NCBI GenBank assembly: GCA_963726105.1
Contig: CAVSBJ010000009.1
Span: forward strand, 1 to 64,000
Direction of reading: 5' to 3'
DNA: 64,000 bases
Origin: Roseiarcus sp963726105
GTDB lineage: Bacteria; Pseudomonadota; Alphaproteobacteria; Rhizobiales; Beijerinckiaceae
The notes under the pieces were generated by a model, which ran no database searches, had not been told where the DNA came from, and worked only from the letters and a program-made list of their open reading frames with translations. Made by a program: the position numbers and the translations under genes. Each line of letters begins with the position of its first letter. Within the stretch, counting starts at the first letter, position 1. Of the stretch, positions 15,893-24,495 are shown piece after piece.

Positions 15893-16303
15893 TCACGCAT
15901 GCATCCGCGCCCCTTTGGTGATCCTGTCCACGAGCTTCTTGTCCTCGCGCAGCGGCCAGGCCGACGACATTCATGGCGTCCGGCGCATATTGCTTGACCG
16001 TCGCGCGGTTGGCGGCGTCGTGGCCGGTCGTGAACATGTCCTCGATTAGAGCGAGAAGCGGACGCGCCGCTCCATGGCGCGTCCATAGATCGTCTTCAGC
16101 GTCCCCCTGTCGGCGCTGAGCACGATCGCCGGCTGGATCATGAGCGGGTTGTAGATGTTGCCTGCGGCGTCCTCATACGGCTCGCCGATGAGGCCTGAGG
16201 TCGCGCCGACGACGCCGCTCGTCAGAAAAGCGACGACGTTGAGCTTCTGCCATGTCGCGAGATCCTCCTGCACGACGATCGAAATTTTCGTATCGAACAT
16301 CAC
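15893..16303 (-). pseudogene. DUF2000 family protein, broken by frameshifts
   Basis: Starts intact at 16303 with MMFDTKISIVVQEDLATWQK, then LIGEPYEDAAGNIYNPLMIQ and VLSADRGTLKTIYGRAMERR, typical of the DUF2000 family (~135 residues). The frame ends early at FSL. In the next frame the protein continues as IEDMFTTGHDAANRATVKQY to VVGLA, and in the third frame as REDKKLVDRITKGARMHA with a stop at 15893. One base is missing near 16044 and about two are extra near 15958. The start codon overlaps the stop of the ClC gene. Function of the family is unknown. Confidence 0.85.
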
Positions 16304-17730
16304 TCTCCCTCATTTGCGCGCGCGGCCCGCGCCGCGCGTTCGAGCCGCGCTCGTTCGCGGGCGACCGTCAGATCGCGCAACGAATCGTAGATCGGCGGAT
16401 CCTTGAGGAGCGTCGGCGTCAGCATCGCCATCGCGCAGGCGCCCAGCATCGGCAACAGCAGGGCGACATCCGCGGTCATTTCGGTGGCGAGCACGATGCC
16501 GGTCAGCGGCGCGCGCACGATGCCAGTGAAGAGAGCGGCCATTCCGACCACGGCGAAGCCTTCCGGTTGGACATGCAGGTCCGGAATGGCGAGCTGGCAA
16601 GCCAAGCCGAAGAACAACCCGAATTGCGCGCCCAGCACCAGCAGGGGAGCGAACAATCCGCCGGGCGTTCCCGCCGAATAGGAGAGCGAGCCGAGCGCGA
16701 GCCTCAAGAGAAAAACCAAGGGAAGCATAGCAAGCGTTCCAGCGCCGAGCAGCGTCCGCTGGGTGATTGAATCGCCCCCGCCAATGAGATCTGGGAGAAA
16801 CCAGGCCAGCGCTCCGACTCCGGCCCCGATCAGCGCCGCGCGGACCTCGACTGGGACGTGGTCAAAGCGGGCGACCGTCGCCATCGTTTGCAAGAGCACG
16901 CGGTTGTAGATGACCGCCATCACGCCCGCGAGCGCGCCGAGAACGAAGAAGAGCGGCCGTATCGCCAGGTCCGGCATGACCAGCGCGTCCAGATGAAAAT
17001 CCTGGCCGTCGCCAAGAATCGCGCGGGAGACGGAGATGGCGCTCGCCGAGGCGCCGAGCGCGGCGATCGCGATCCGCAATTCGAACCGCCGCACCAGTTC
17101 TTCGAGCACGAAGATGGCGCCTGCGATCGGCGCGTTGAACGCGGTCGCGAGGCCGGCCCCCGCCCCAGCGGCAAGCAACACGCGGCAATCCGCCCAATCG
17201 CGACGAAAAACTTTGCCGACAAGATGGCCCAAAGTCGCGGCCATGTGCACGCTCGGCCCCTCGCGGCCCAGCGCGAGCCCGGCGCCGATCGCGAGCGCGC
17301 CGCCGATGAATTTCACCGGAATGACGCGAAACCGCGCCTGCGGCAATTGCTCATTGAGGACAGCTTCGACATGCGGAATGCCGCTTCCGGCCGCCTGGGG
17401 CGAGATCCGGCGAACGAGCGAAGCCGCAATTCCGGCAGCCGCCGCGCAAGCCCCGACCAACAGCCAGAGGCCCTCGGCCCCTTGCGCGTGCGCGAAGACG
17501 ACAAGCGCATCGCGCAGTCGGTCCGCCTGTTCGAGCAGGAGCATGAAACCGGCGACGCCAGCGCCGGAGATCGCGCCCACGATGAGCGCCAGAACCGTCA
17601 GGAGCGCGAGGCTCCCGCCCTCCCCTTCGCCCACGTCCGCGCCTCTCAATCCGGAAATCATTCGCGTGGCCAGGTTTCGACTGCCGAAGGGTGAGGCCAG
17701 CGGGGTCAGAAACCGCGAGCGAGCCCGCAC
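16300..17730 (-). CDS. ClC-type chloride channel/transporter
   Basis: A 476-residue membrane protein of the ClC family (chloride channel or chloride/proton exchanger). All three signature regions are seen: GSGIPH at 115-120, GREGPS at 155-160 with the gating Glu157, and GGLFAP near residue 345. A Glu matching the internal proton Glu of E. coli ClcA lies in VLEELVRRF (210-211), which favours exchange. About ten to twelve hydrophobic segments are visible. No C-terminal CBS domains follow. The first 23 residues are polar, so translation might begin at the Met at residue 24. Its stop overlaps the start of the broken DUF2000 gene. Confidence 0.93.
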   Translation of the reverse strand: MRARSRFLTPLASPFGSRNLATRMISGLRGADVGEGEGGSLALLTVLALIVGAISGAGVAGFMLLLEQADRLRDALVVFAHAQGAEGLWLLVGACAAAAGIAASLVRRISPQAAGSGIPHVEAVLNEQLPQARFRVIPVKFIGGALAIGAGLALGREGPSVHMAATLGHLVGKVFRRDWADCRVLLAAGAGAGLATAFNAPIAGAIFVLEELVRRFELRIAIAALGASASAISVSRAILGDGQDFHLDALVMPDLAIRPLFFVLGALAGVMAVIYNRVLLQTMATVARFDHVPVEVRAALIGAGVGALAWFLPDLIGGGDSITQRTLLGAGTLAMLPLVFLLRLALGSLSYSAGTPGGLFAPLLVLGAQFGLFFGLACQLAIPDLHVQPEGFAVVGMAALFTGIVRAPLTGIVLATEMTADVALLLPMLGACAMAMLTPTLLKDPPIYDSLRDLTVARERARLERAARAARANEGE

Positions 17731-18033
17731 TTGTTGCGGCTTGGCGTGGTTTGTCTCGTCGCCCCAGCGCTGAGGTTTATCCGCAACCTGATGTTTGCGC
17801 CAATCCCGGATCGCGCCCGCGCACGGTGTCCGCCTGAGAGGCTCGTCAGAGGCCAGGCTGGTCGCGGCTGCGGTTGCGTCACGACGTTCTGCTTGCGGCT
17901 CTCGGCGCCGGCTGCGCCGCCTTCAGCAGGGCGAAAGTGGCCGCCTAGTTGTGGTAGACGGAGAGCATGATCGCGCACCTCGAGAGGCCAGGTTTCGATC
18001 GATTCCACGATATCGCCGGCTGATCGAGAAAAT
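17731..18033. other. Gap between the ClC gene and tRNA-Arg
   Basis: About 300 bases with no credible gene. It should contain the ClC promoter. I see nothing else definite. Confidence 0.4.
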
Positions 18034-18110
18034 TGGCGCGCCCGGACGGGTTCGAACCGCCAACCCTCGGTTTCGAAGACCGATACTCTATCCAGTTGAG
18101 CTACGGGCGC
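18034..18110 (-). tRNA. tRNA-Arg (anticodon TCG)
   Basis: On the minus strand a full cloverleaf can be drawn: acceptor GCGCCCG with CGGGCGC, D arm GCTC...GAGT, anticodon stem TCGGT/ACCGA around the 7-base loop CTTCGAA (anticodon TCG, reads CGA codons), and T arm with GGTTCGAACC. The 3' CCA is encoded. No integrase or element is attached to it. Confidence 0.95.
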
Positions 18111-18157
18111 TTGGAGCGGCCCGCCATAGCACGAAGCGCGAGCGCGTTGGAAGCCAA

Positions 18158-18490
18158 TCAGGCCGGAGCTTTTTTGCCGGGACCGCGGAAATGGACCTTT
18201 GTCTTGCCCGCTTGGTCCATTTCCTCAGGCGTCAACAGCACGATCGCCTTGCTCGCGATCAGACCGCTCTCGTTGACGGCGAGCGAAAGAGCCGCCGCGC
18301 TCACATTGTCGGGCAGGTCGACGATCACGAAACAATCGACGTCGCCGAAGGCGAAATACATCGATTCCAGTTTGCCGCCGACATCTTTGAGGTGCTTCTT
18401 GACCGCGTCCCGGCGGCTTGTGCCGCCTTCCTTTGCGAGACCGATCGCGCCTTCCGGGCTATAGCGCGCTTCGAATAGATATTTGGGCAT
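18158..18490 (-). CDS. GYD domain-containing protein
   Basis: A 110-residue cytosolic protein starting MPKYLFEARYSPEGAIGL at an ATG preceded by GGGAGGA. The YTPEGAKGL-like start, VGGKLESMYFAFGDVDCFVI and LPDNVSAAALSLAV are the pattern of the GYD family (ferredoxin-like small proteins of unknown function). Stands between tRNA-Arg and a methyltransferase gene on the same strand, 59 bases after it. Confidence 0.88.
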   Translation of the reverse strand: MPKYLFEARYSPEGAIGLAKEGGTSRRDAVKKHLKDVGGKLESMYFAFGDVDCFVIVDLPDNVSAAALSLAVNESGLIASKAIVLLTPEEMDQAGKTKVHFRGPGKKAPA

Positions 18491-18549
18491 GGCGTCCTCC
18501 CTTCCCGAGGGCACGCTATCTTTCCCAAAAGCGATGCGCAAATTGGCGT

Positions 18550-19332
18550 TCAGCGCGCGGCGATCACGAACAGCCGGGGAAACGGCAGAAGAACCGTTCC
18601 GTCCGCTTCCGCCGGATAGGCTTTGGCGATTGCTTCCTCGTAGCGCGCAAGGAACACTTCCCGCTCGCTCTCCTCGAGCGGGTCGAGGAACGGGCGAAGA
18701 CCGGTTCCCTTCAGCCATTCGACAATGGCGCGTGCGCCGGCGAGCGGATGAAAGTAAGTCGTGCGCCAGACGTCGACTTGGCGCGCATGGGCGCGAGCCA
18801 AGCGGAAATACCAGTCCGCGCCGCGACGGTCGGTGCGCGCGGTTGCCGCGTCCTTAAGCTTCGCGGCCCAAGGCCCGCTGCTTGCGACCTCGCCCATCAG
18901 CCGATGCGACGGCTCATCGAGATTGTCTGGCATCTGCACCGCGAGCGCACCGCCCAAACCGAGTTTGGCCATCAGCGCCGGGAACAGCGTCTCGTGATCC
19001 GGAAGCCATTGCAGCACCGCATTGGCGAGGATCACGTCAAGCGGCTTTTTCGGACGCCATTCGTGAATGTCGGCGACCTCGAACGCGATGTCGGGAAGCC
19101 GCCTGCGCGCCGCCTCGATCATGTCGGGTGACGAATCGAGGCCGCTGATCCGCGCACTCGGGTAGCGCTCGCGCAAGACTTCGGTCGAATTACCGGGCCC
19201 GCAGCCGATGTCGGCGGCGCTGAGAACTTCAGCGTTCGGGATTCGCGCCACGAGATCGCGCACAGGCCGGGTCCGTTCGTGTTCAAATTTGAGGTACTCG
19301 GCGGCGGACCAGCTCACTGCGGGCGACTCCAT
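18550..19332 (-). CDS. tam: Trans-aconitate 2-methyltransferase
   Basis: A 260-residue SAM-dependent methyltransferase that esterifies trans-aconitate, a toxic by-product of the TCA cycle. Family features: the start W-AAEYLKFE-ERTRP, SAM motif I ADIGCGPGNSTEVL, acidic motif SGLDSSPDMIEAAR, then FEVADIHEW, DVILANAVLQWLPDH and ALAVQMPDNLDEPSH, all as in E. coli Tam. The end LPFPRLFVIA also fits. Probably monocistronic or co-transcribed with the GYD gene downstream. Confidence 0.92.
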   Translation of the reverse strand: MESPAVSWSAAEYLKFEHERTRPVRDLVARIPNAEVLSAADIGCGPGNSTEVLRERYPSARISGLDSSPDMIEAARRRLPDIAFEVADIHEWRPKKPLDVILANAVLQWLPDHETLFPALMAKLGLGGALAVQMPDNLDEPSHRLMGEVASSGPWAAKLKDAATARTDRRGADWYFRLARAHARQVDVWRTTYFHPLAGARAIVEWLKGTGLRPFLDPLEESEREVFLARYEEAIAKAYPAEADGTVLLPFPRLFVIAAR

Positions 19333-19459
19333 AAGGGCGGGCCGCCTTCATGCGACCCGATCCCTGACGGCGCAAGGATGCGCGGGTCTTGCGTTCGTCG
19401 TGTTTGGGCGCCTAACCTTCGTGGCTGGCGAACAATTCCTGTCTCAAGGCGGACTGCTC

Positions 19460-20041
19460 ATGACGATTTTGGTCCTCGGCCTCGTCATCTTTCTCGGCCT
19501 TCACTCGATCCGCATCGTTTCCGACAGCGGTCGCGAGAGCGCGATCGCGCGAATCGGCGAGGGCCCGTGGAAAGGCCTGTATTCGCTGATTTCGGCGATC
19601 GGCTTCGTCCTCATCGTCTGGGGATTCGCGCGAGCGCGCCACGACGCTCCCCAGCTTTGGACGCCCCCGCCCGGTGCTCGGCATATCACGATGCTTCTGA
19701 TGCTGATCGCGCTGATTCTGCTCGCGGGATTTCTCTTCAAGCGAAGTCATATCGCGGTCATGACCCATCATCCCATGCTGTGGTCGGTGCTGTTGTGGAG
19801 CACAGGTCACCTCATCGCCAACGGCTCGGCGGCGGATCTCGTGCTGTTCGGCGCCTTCCTGGTCTGGTCGGCGGCGGATCTCCTAAGCTCGTACGCTCGC
19901 GATCGGCGGAACGGCGTCGTCTATCCCGAGCCGCAACTCGGCGCCACGGCTGGCGCAATTGTCGCTGGCTTGGTGGTCTATGCGCTGCTGATCGGCGGCC
20001 TGCATCTGTGGCTGTTCGGCGTGTCGCCGCTCGCGATGTGA
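19460..20041 (+). CDS. NnrU family membrane protein
   Basis: Starts at the ATG at 19460 (AAGGCGGA seven bases upstream), giving 193 residues with about five to six hydrophobic helices. MTILVLGLVIFLGLHSIRI, GPWKGLYSLISAIGFVLIVW and MTHHPMLWSVLLWSTGHLIA are typical of NnrU proteins, which were first linked to nitrite/nitric-oxide reduction and belong to a carotenoid-isomerase/MddA-like superfamily. No denitrification genes are near, so a direct role there is not supported. The frame is open further upstream but without family sequence. Confidence 0.88.
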   Translation: MTILVLGLVIFLGLHSIRIVSDSGRESAIARIGEGPWKGLYSLISAIGFVLIVWGFARARHDAPQLWTPPPGARHITMLLMLIALILLAGFLFKRSHIAVMTHHPMLWSVLLWSTGHLIANGSAADLVLFGAFLVWSAADLLSSYARDRRNGVVYPEPQLGATAGAIVAGLVVYALLIGGLHLWLFGVSPLAM

Positions 20042-20183
20042 AGCGCAATCCACGCGGCGCGCTAAGGGAGAGTCGCTGGGTCGCTCAAGCGAAACATTGA
20101 ATTCGCTCCGCGATCTGGTTCATAATGGCCTGACAGCGCCGGCGCGACGAACTGAGCATGCGCCAGGGAGGCAAACGAGAGCG

Positions 20184-22016
20184 ATGGCCGATAAATCCAA
20201 GACCAAATCAAATGGCGGCTCTAACGGCGGCGGCAAGCGTGCGTTGCGGTCCCGGCAGTGGTTCGACAATCCTGAGAACCCAGGAATGACAGCCCTTTAT
20301 CTCGAGCGCTATCTCAATTTTGGGTTGACGCCGGGCGAGCTGCGCTCCGGCAAGCCGATCATCGGCATCGCGCAGACCGGTTCAGATCTTTCGCCCTGCA
20401 ATCGCCATCACCTCGAACTCGCGAAGCGCGTGCGCGACGGCATTACCGCGGCCGGCGGCCTTGCGTTCGAATTTCCGGTGCACCCGATTCAGGAGACGGG
20501 AAAACGGCCGACCGCGGCGCTTGACCGCAATCTCGCCTATCTCGGCCTCGTCGAAATCCTGATGGGCTATTTCATCGACGGCGTGGTGTTGACGACCGGC
20601 TGCGACAAGACGACGCCGGCCTGCATCATGGCCGCGGCGACGGTCAACATTCCCGCGATCGTGCTTTCCGGCGGACCCATGCTCAACGGCTGGCATCACG
20701 GTCAGCGCAGCGGCTCCGGCACCGTCGTCTGGCAGGCGCGCGCCGACCTCGCCGAGGGCAAGATCGACTACGAGGAATTCATGGAGATCGTCACCTCCTC
20801 GGCGCCCTCGGTCGGCCATTGCAACACGATGGGCACCGCCTCGACCATGAACTCGCTCGCCGAGGCGCTCGGCATGAGCCTGCCGGGCTGCGCCGCGATT
20901 CCTGCGCCCCACCGCGAGCGGGGCCAGATCGCCTATCGGACCGGCCAGCGGATCGTCGAGATGGTGTGGGAGGACCTGAAGCCGTCGGACATCCTGACGC
21001 GCGAGGCGTTCGAGAACACGATCGTCGTCAACAGCGCCATCGGCGGCTCGACGAATGCGCCGATCCACATCAACGCCATCGCCCGCCACATCGGCGTGCC
21101 GCTCTCGATCCAGGATTGGGAGACGATCGGGCACAAGGTGCCGCTGCTCGTCAACATGCAGCCCGCCGGCAAATACCTCGGCGAGGAATATCACCGCGCC
21201 GGCGGCGTTCCGGCGGTCGTCAACGAATTGATGAAGCGCAAGCTCATCCATGAGAAGGCGCTGACCGTCAGCGGCAAGACGATGGGAGAGAACTGCGCCA
21301 GGATCCATTCGGACGATCCTGACGTCATCATGCCGATCGACAAGCCGCTGAAGGAGGACGCGGGCTTTGTCGTCCTGAGCGGCAATCTGTTCAACGACGC
21401 CATCATGAAGACAAGCGTCATCGATGCGGAATTCCGCGCCCGCTTCCTCTCCAACCCGAAGGATCCGGACGCGTTCGAAGGCCGGGCGATCGTGTTCGAA
21501 GGGCCCGAGGACTATCACCACCGCATTGATGACCCGAAGCTCAAGATCGACGAGCACAGCATTCTGTTCATTCGCGGCACCGGGCCGATCGGCTATCCGG
21601 GCGGGGCGGAAGTGGTCAACATGCAGCCGCCGGCGGCGCTGCTCAAGAAAGGCGTGCACGCGCTGCCCTGCGTTGGCGACGGCCGGCAGTCGGGCACCTC
21701 CGGCTCGCCCTCCATCCTGAACGCTTCCCCTGAAGCCGCGGCGGGCGGCGGACTGTCGCTGATCAAGACCGGCGACCGGGTGCGCATCGATCTCAAGAAG
21801 GGAACCGCCAACATCCTGATCTCGGACGAGGAACTAAACGAGCGCCGCGCCACGCTCGCGCAAAGCGGCGGGTTCCCCTATCCCAAGAGCCAGACGCCAT
21901 GGCAGCAAATTCAGCGCGAGATGGTGGCGCAGTTCGACGAAGGGATGGTGCTGAAGCCCGCCGTCCAGTACCAGCGCCTGGCGCAGACGATGGGGGTCCC
22001 GCGGGACAACCATTGA
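20184..22016 (+). CDS. IlvD/Edd family dehydratase (sugar-acid or dihydroxy-acid dehydratase)
   Basis: The 610-residue enzyme belongs to the Fe-S dehydratases that remove water from dihydroxy-acids or aldonic acids. The cluster Cys are in TTGCDKTTPA and GHCNTMGTASTMN; the AIGGSTNAPIHINAIA segment and GRQSGTSGSPSILNASPEAA near the C-terminus are diagnostic. The start WFDNPENPGMTALYLERYLN and length resemble the L-arabonate/D-xylonate dehydratase branch more than IlvD itself. A low-complexity N-terminus (KSNGGSNGGG) precedes it. The ATG at 20184 follows GGGAGGCAAACGAGAG. No sugar pathway genes are adjacent, so the substrate is uncertain. Confidence 0.92.
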   Translation: MADKSKTKSNGGSNGGGKRALRSRQWFDNPENPGMTALYLERYLNFGLTPGELRSGKPIIGIAQTGSDLSPCNRHHLELAKRVRDGITAAGGLAFEFPVHPIQETGKRPTAALDRNLAYLGLVEILMGYFIDGVVLTTGCDKTTPACIMAAATVNIPAIVLSGGPMLNGWHHGQRSGSGTVVWQARADLAEGKIDYEEFMEIVTSSAPSVGHCNTMGTASTMNSLAEALGMSLPGCAAIPAPHRERGQIAYRTGQRIVEMVWEDLKPSDILTREAFENTIVVNSAIGGSTNAPIHINAIARHIGVPLSIQDWETIGHKVPLLVNMQPAGKYLGEEYHRAGGVPAVVNELMKRKLIHEKALTVSGKTMGENCARIHSDDPDVIMPIDKPLKEDAGFVVLSGNLFNDAIMKTSVIDAEFRARFLSNPKDPDAFEGRAIVFEGPEDYHHRIDDPKLKIDEHSILFIRGTGPIGYPGGAEVVNMQPPAALLKKGVHALPCVGDGRQSGTSGSPSILNASPEAAAGGGLSLIKTGDRVRIDLKKGTANILISDEELNERRATLAQSGGFPYPKSQTPWQQIQREMVAQFDEGMVLKPAVQYQRLAQTMGVPRDNH

Positions 22017-22030
22017 CGAGCCGGCGGCCT

Positions 22031-22064
22031 CCGTCTATACAATATTGGTTTATTGTATAGACGG
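22031..22064 (+). promoter_or_regulatory. Perfect inverted-repeat operator upstream of vapBC
   Basis: CCGTCTATACAAT and its exact complement ATTGTATAGACGG, 13 bp each, separated by 8 bases and ending 8 bases before the antitoxin ATG. The AT-rich interior (tatacaat...tattgtata) also resembles a -10 region. It fits the autoregulatory site of a VapBC complex. Confidence 0.85.
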
Positions 22065-22072
22065 AACGCGTC

Positions 22073-22312
22073 ATGGGCATCAGCATCCGTAATCCCGAAG
22101 TTGGCGAGCTCGCGCGGGAACTCGCCAACTTGCGGGGGACCAACATGACCGAGGCGATCGCTCATGCGCTGCGCCGCGAACTGAAGCGGGAGCGTGACAA
22201 GCGGCCGCTGCGCGAGCGACTGGAGGAGCTCGCCCGCGAGACGAGGGCGATGGCCGGACCCAATCCGCATGACGTGACAAAAGAAGAAATCGACGAGCTT
22301 TGGGGTCACTGA
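22073..22312 (+). CDS. vapB: VapB-family antitoxin
   Basis: The 79-residue antitoxin begins MGISIRNPEVGELARELANL followed by GTNMTEAIAHALRRELKRE, a ribbon-helix-helix/Rv0623-type DNA-binding start; the acidic C-terminal part (DVTKEEIDELWG) would wrap the toxin. It overlaps the toxin gene by 13 bases and sits 8 bases after a perfect palindrome, the standard arrangement of a self-repressing toxin-antitoxin operon. Confidence 0.92.
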   Translation: MGISIRNPEVGELARELANLRGTNMTEAIAHALRRELKRERDKRPLRERLEELARETRAMAGPNPHDVTKEEIDELWGH

Positions 22313-22710
22313 TCTTTATCGACACCTCTGTCTTCGTGGCGATCCTTGCTTTCGAAGCTGACCGGCGCGGCTTCGAGATCGAAATAGAGACTGCGGAGCG
22401 ATGTGTGACTTCCAGCATTGTTCGTCTGGAAACGGCGATGGTTTTGGCGTCGAGGCTCGATATTTCGCCGGACGCCGCTCAGGGCCAGTTCGAGAAATTT
22501 CTTGGGAGCGCGAATGTTGAGGAGATCGCAATCGATGCGGGGATCGCGCGCGCAGCCGTGGAATGTTTCGAGAATTTCGGCGGGGGCCGACATCCCGCGC
22601 GATTGAATTTCGCCGATTGCCTTTCGTATGCCGGCGCACGGGCGCTGGGCGCCAAGCTCCTGTTCAAAGGGGATGACTTTGCAAGGTCTGACGCCAACAG
22701 TTGGATTTGA
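22300..22710 (+). CDS. vapC: VapC-family toxin (PIN-domain ribonuclease)
   Basis: A 136-residue PIN domain. The acidic metal-binding residues are present: Asp8 in FIDTS, Glu44 in RLETA, Asp106 in NFADCLSYA and Asp125/126 in FKGDDF. Known VapC proteins cut tRNA or rRNA. The start is unusual: no ATG lies near the first core residues, and the frame is best opened by a TTG at 22300, inside the antitoxin gene, which would keep toxin yield low and coupled to antitoxin translation (inference). All catalytic residues are intact, so it is probably active. Confidence 0.93.
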   Translation: MGSLIFIDTSVFVAILAFEADRRGFEIEIETAERCVTSSIVRLETAMVLASRLDISPDAAQGQFEKFLGSANVEEIAIDAGIARAAVECFENFGGGRHPARLNFADCLSYAGARALGAKLLFKGDDFARSDANSWI

Positions 22711-22758
22711 AGGCAGCTCGCGCATCGCAGAGCCCAGCAGGGACAGGAGGAGGTGACC

Positions 22759-23466
22759 ATGTCCCTCGCGACTCTGCCCGTCGGTCCCCTCGTTGACGCG
22801 CATTCGGCGAAGCGGCCGGAGCGGGTCACGCTTAAGGGGCGGCGGATCACGCTCGTACCCCTCGACGCCGGCGCGCACGCCGAGGCGCTCTACAAGGGTT
22901 CGAACGGCGACGCCGACCGCGAAGCCGTGTGGACCTATCTGTTTGACGGGCCTTACAGCAGCCGCGAGGAATTTCGCGCCAACATCGAGGCGAAAGCCCG
23001 CTCCGCCGATCCGCTGTTCTTCGCGTTGATCGACAACGCCTCCGGGAGACCGGTCGGCTATCAGACCTTCCTGCGCATCGATCCGCCAAACCGCGTCATC
23101 GAGGTCGGCAACATCCTGTACACGCCAGCGATGCAGCGGACGGCTGGCGCGACAGAGGCGCAATATCTGTTCGCGAAATATGTCTTCGAGGACCTGGGCA
23201 ATCGTCGTTACGAGTGGAAGTGCAACGCGCTCAACGCGCCGTCGCGCCGCGCTGCGGAGCGCCTCGGCTTTACCTTCGAGGGGATTTTTCGCCAGCACAT
23301 GATCGTCAAGGGCCGCAATCGCGACACCGCGTGGTTCGCCATGCTCGACAGCGAATGGCCGGCGCGCAAGGCTGCCTATGAGCGCTGGCTCGCGCCGGAT
23401 AATTTCGATTCCGCGGGCCGGCAAAAGGTCGCGCTCTCGGCCTTGATGCCGACAGGGAATGTATGA
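22759..23466 (+). CDS. GNAT family N-acetyltransferase
   Basis: A 235-residue protein of the RimJ/RimL-like branch of GNAT acetyltransferases. The ATG at 22759 is chosen because AGGAGG lies 8 bases upstream. Typical segments: TLKGRRITLVPLDAGAHAEAL at the start, GYQTFLRID, IEVGNILYTPAMQRT, TEAQYLFAKYVFEDLGNRRY and NAPSRRAAERLGFTFEG. Substrate unknown. The stop overlaps the start of the next gene, so the two form an operon. Confidence 0.9.
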   Translation: MSLATLPVGPLVDAHSAKRPERVTLKGRRITLVPLDAGAHAEALYKGSNGDADREAVWTYLFDGPYSSREEFRANIEAKARSADPLFFALIDNASGRPVGYQTFLRIDPPNRVIEVGNILYTPAMQRTAGATEAQYLFAKYVFEDLGNRRYEWKCNALNAPSRRAAERLGFTFEGIFRQHMIVKGRNRDTAWFAMLDSEWPARKAAYERWLAPDNFDSAGRQKVALSALMPTGNV

Positions 23467-24290
23467 TGCCGACGATCGCAGAAAAACGCGCCAGATTCGC
23501 CGAGCTGCACGCGGCGCCGGGGTGTTTTGTCATTCCCAATCCGTTCGACATTGGCTCGGCCAAATATCTCGCCTCGCTTGGCTTCCCGGCGCTCGCCAGC
23601 ACCAGCGCCGGCATGGCCTTCGCCGCAGGAAAGGGCGATGGCGCCGTCGACCGGGCCTACACACTGAGCCACCTTCGCGACCTCGCCGAAGCGACGGACC
23701 TGCCGCTCAACGCCGATTTCGAGGCTGGCTTCGCCCGCGACGCCGAGGGCGTGCACGAGAGCGCGCGGCTTTGCATCGGCGCTGGCGTCTCGGGCTTTTC
23801 GATTGAAGACTACACTGGCAATCCCGGCGCTCCGCTCTACAGTGTCAGTGAAGCGGTCGATCGACTGCGGGCGGCGCGCGCCGCGATCAGCGCCAGCGGC
23901 GAAAAGGTCCTGCTCACCGCGCGCAGCGAGGCGATCCTGCGCCAGGCCGGTGGGCTTGCCGAGGCTTTGCGGCGCCTTCCCCTTTACGCGGAGGCGGGCG
24001 CCGACGTGCTTTACGTGCCGCTGGTCAGAACCGCGGAGGAAGTGTCCGAGGTCGTACGGGTCGCGGGCAAGCTGCCGGTCAATGTGCTCGCCGGCTGGCC
24101 AGGCTTCACCAAGCGCCAACTCGAAGATCTCGGCGTCAAACGGATCAGCGTCGGTGGAGCGCTCGCTCGCGCCGCCTGGGGCGGGTTCATGCGCGCCGCG
24201 AAGGACATTGCGGACAACGGCCGGTTCGACGCCTTCGCCGACCTGCCGACGATGGGCGATATCACAGGGGCATTTGTGGAGAAGGGCTGA
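23463..24290 (+). CDS. Isocitrate lyase/PEP mutase superfamily protein
   Basis: A 275-residue TIM-barrel enzyme of the PEP mutase/2-methylisocitrate lyase superfamily. It shows FVIPNPFDIGSAKYLASLGF, the Asp/Glu metal region LPLNADFEAGF, the SIEDYTG segment, LLTARSEA and the C-terminal NVLAGWPGFTKRQL. The catalytic Cys loop of true lyases (KKCGH) is not seen, so C-C or P-C bond chemistry remains open; oxaloacetate-hydrolase-like activity is an alternative. Begins in the GNAT stop (ATGATG), so an operon. Confidence 0.88.
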   Translation: MMPTIAEKRARFAELHAAPGCFVIPNPFDIGSAKYLASLGFPALASTSAGMAFAAGKGDGAVDRAYTLSHLRDLAEATDLPLNADFEAGFARDAEGVHESARLCIGAGVSGFSIEDYTGNPGAPLYSVSEAVDRLRAARAAISASGEKVLLTARSEAILRQAGGLAEALRRLPLYAEAGADVLYVPLVRTAEEVSEVVRVAGKLPVNVLAGWPGFTKRQLEDLGVKRISVGGALARAAWGGFMRAAKDIADNGRFDAFADLPTMGDITGAFVEKG

Positions 24291-24495
24291 ACTCCCCGAC
24301 GCATGGGCGGAAGATTTATAACAGTATCAATGTGTTCAATAGGAATTGAACGGCCACGGACGCAAGGCCGAATCCGCCATTTTTGAAACACGCCGGTAAA
24401 ATGGGGCATAAGCCACTGAAATTCTTGAGGGGCGCCGGTAAAAACGGAACTAAGCCTGGCCCGCTCCCCGGAGGCGCTGCCTGGGCGGTCGCCCC

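Noticed and set aside
24291..24495. Two cgccggtaaaa words 50 bases apart, considered as a small repeat array
   Set aside because: Only two short copies with different flanks; insufficient to claim an array or CRISPR. No CRISPR array is seen anywhere in the window.
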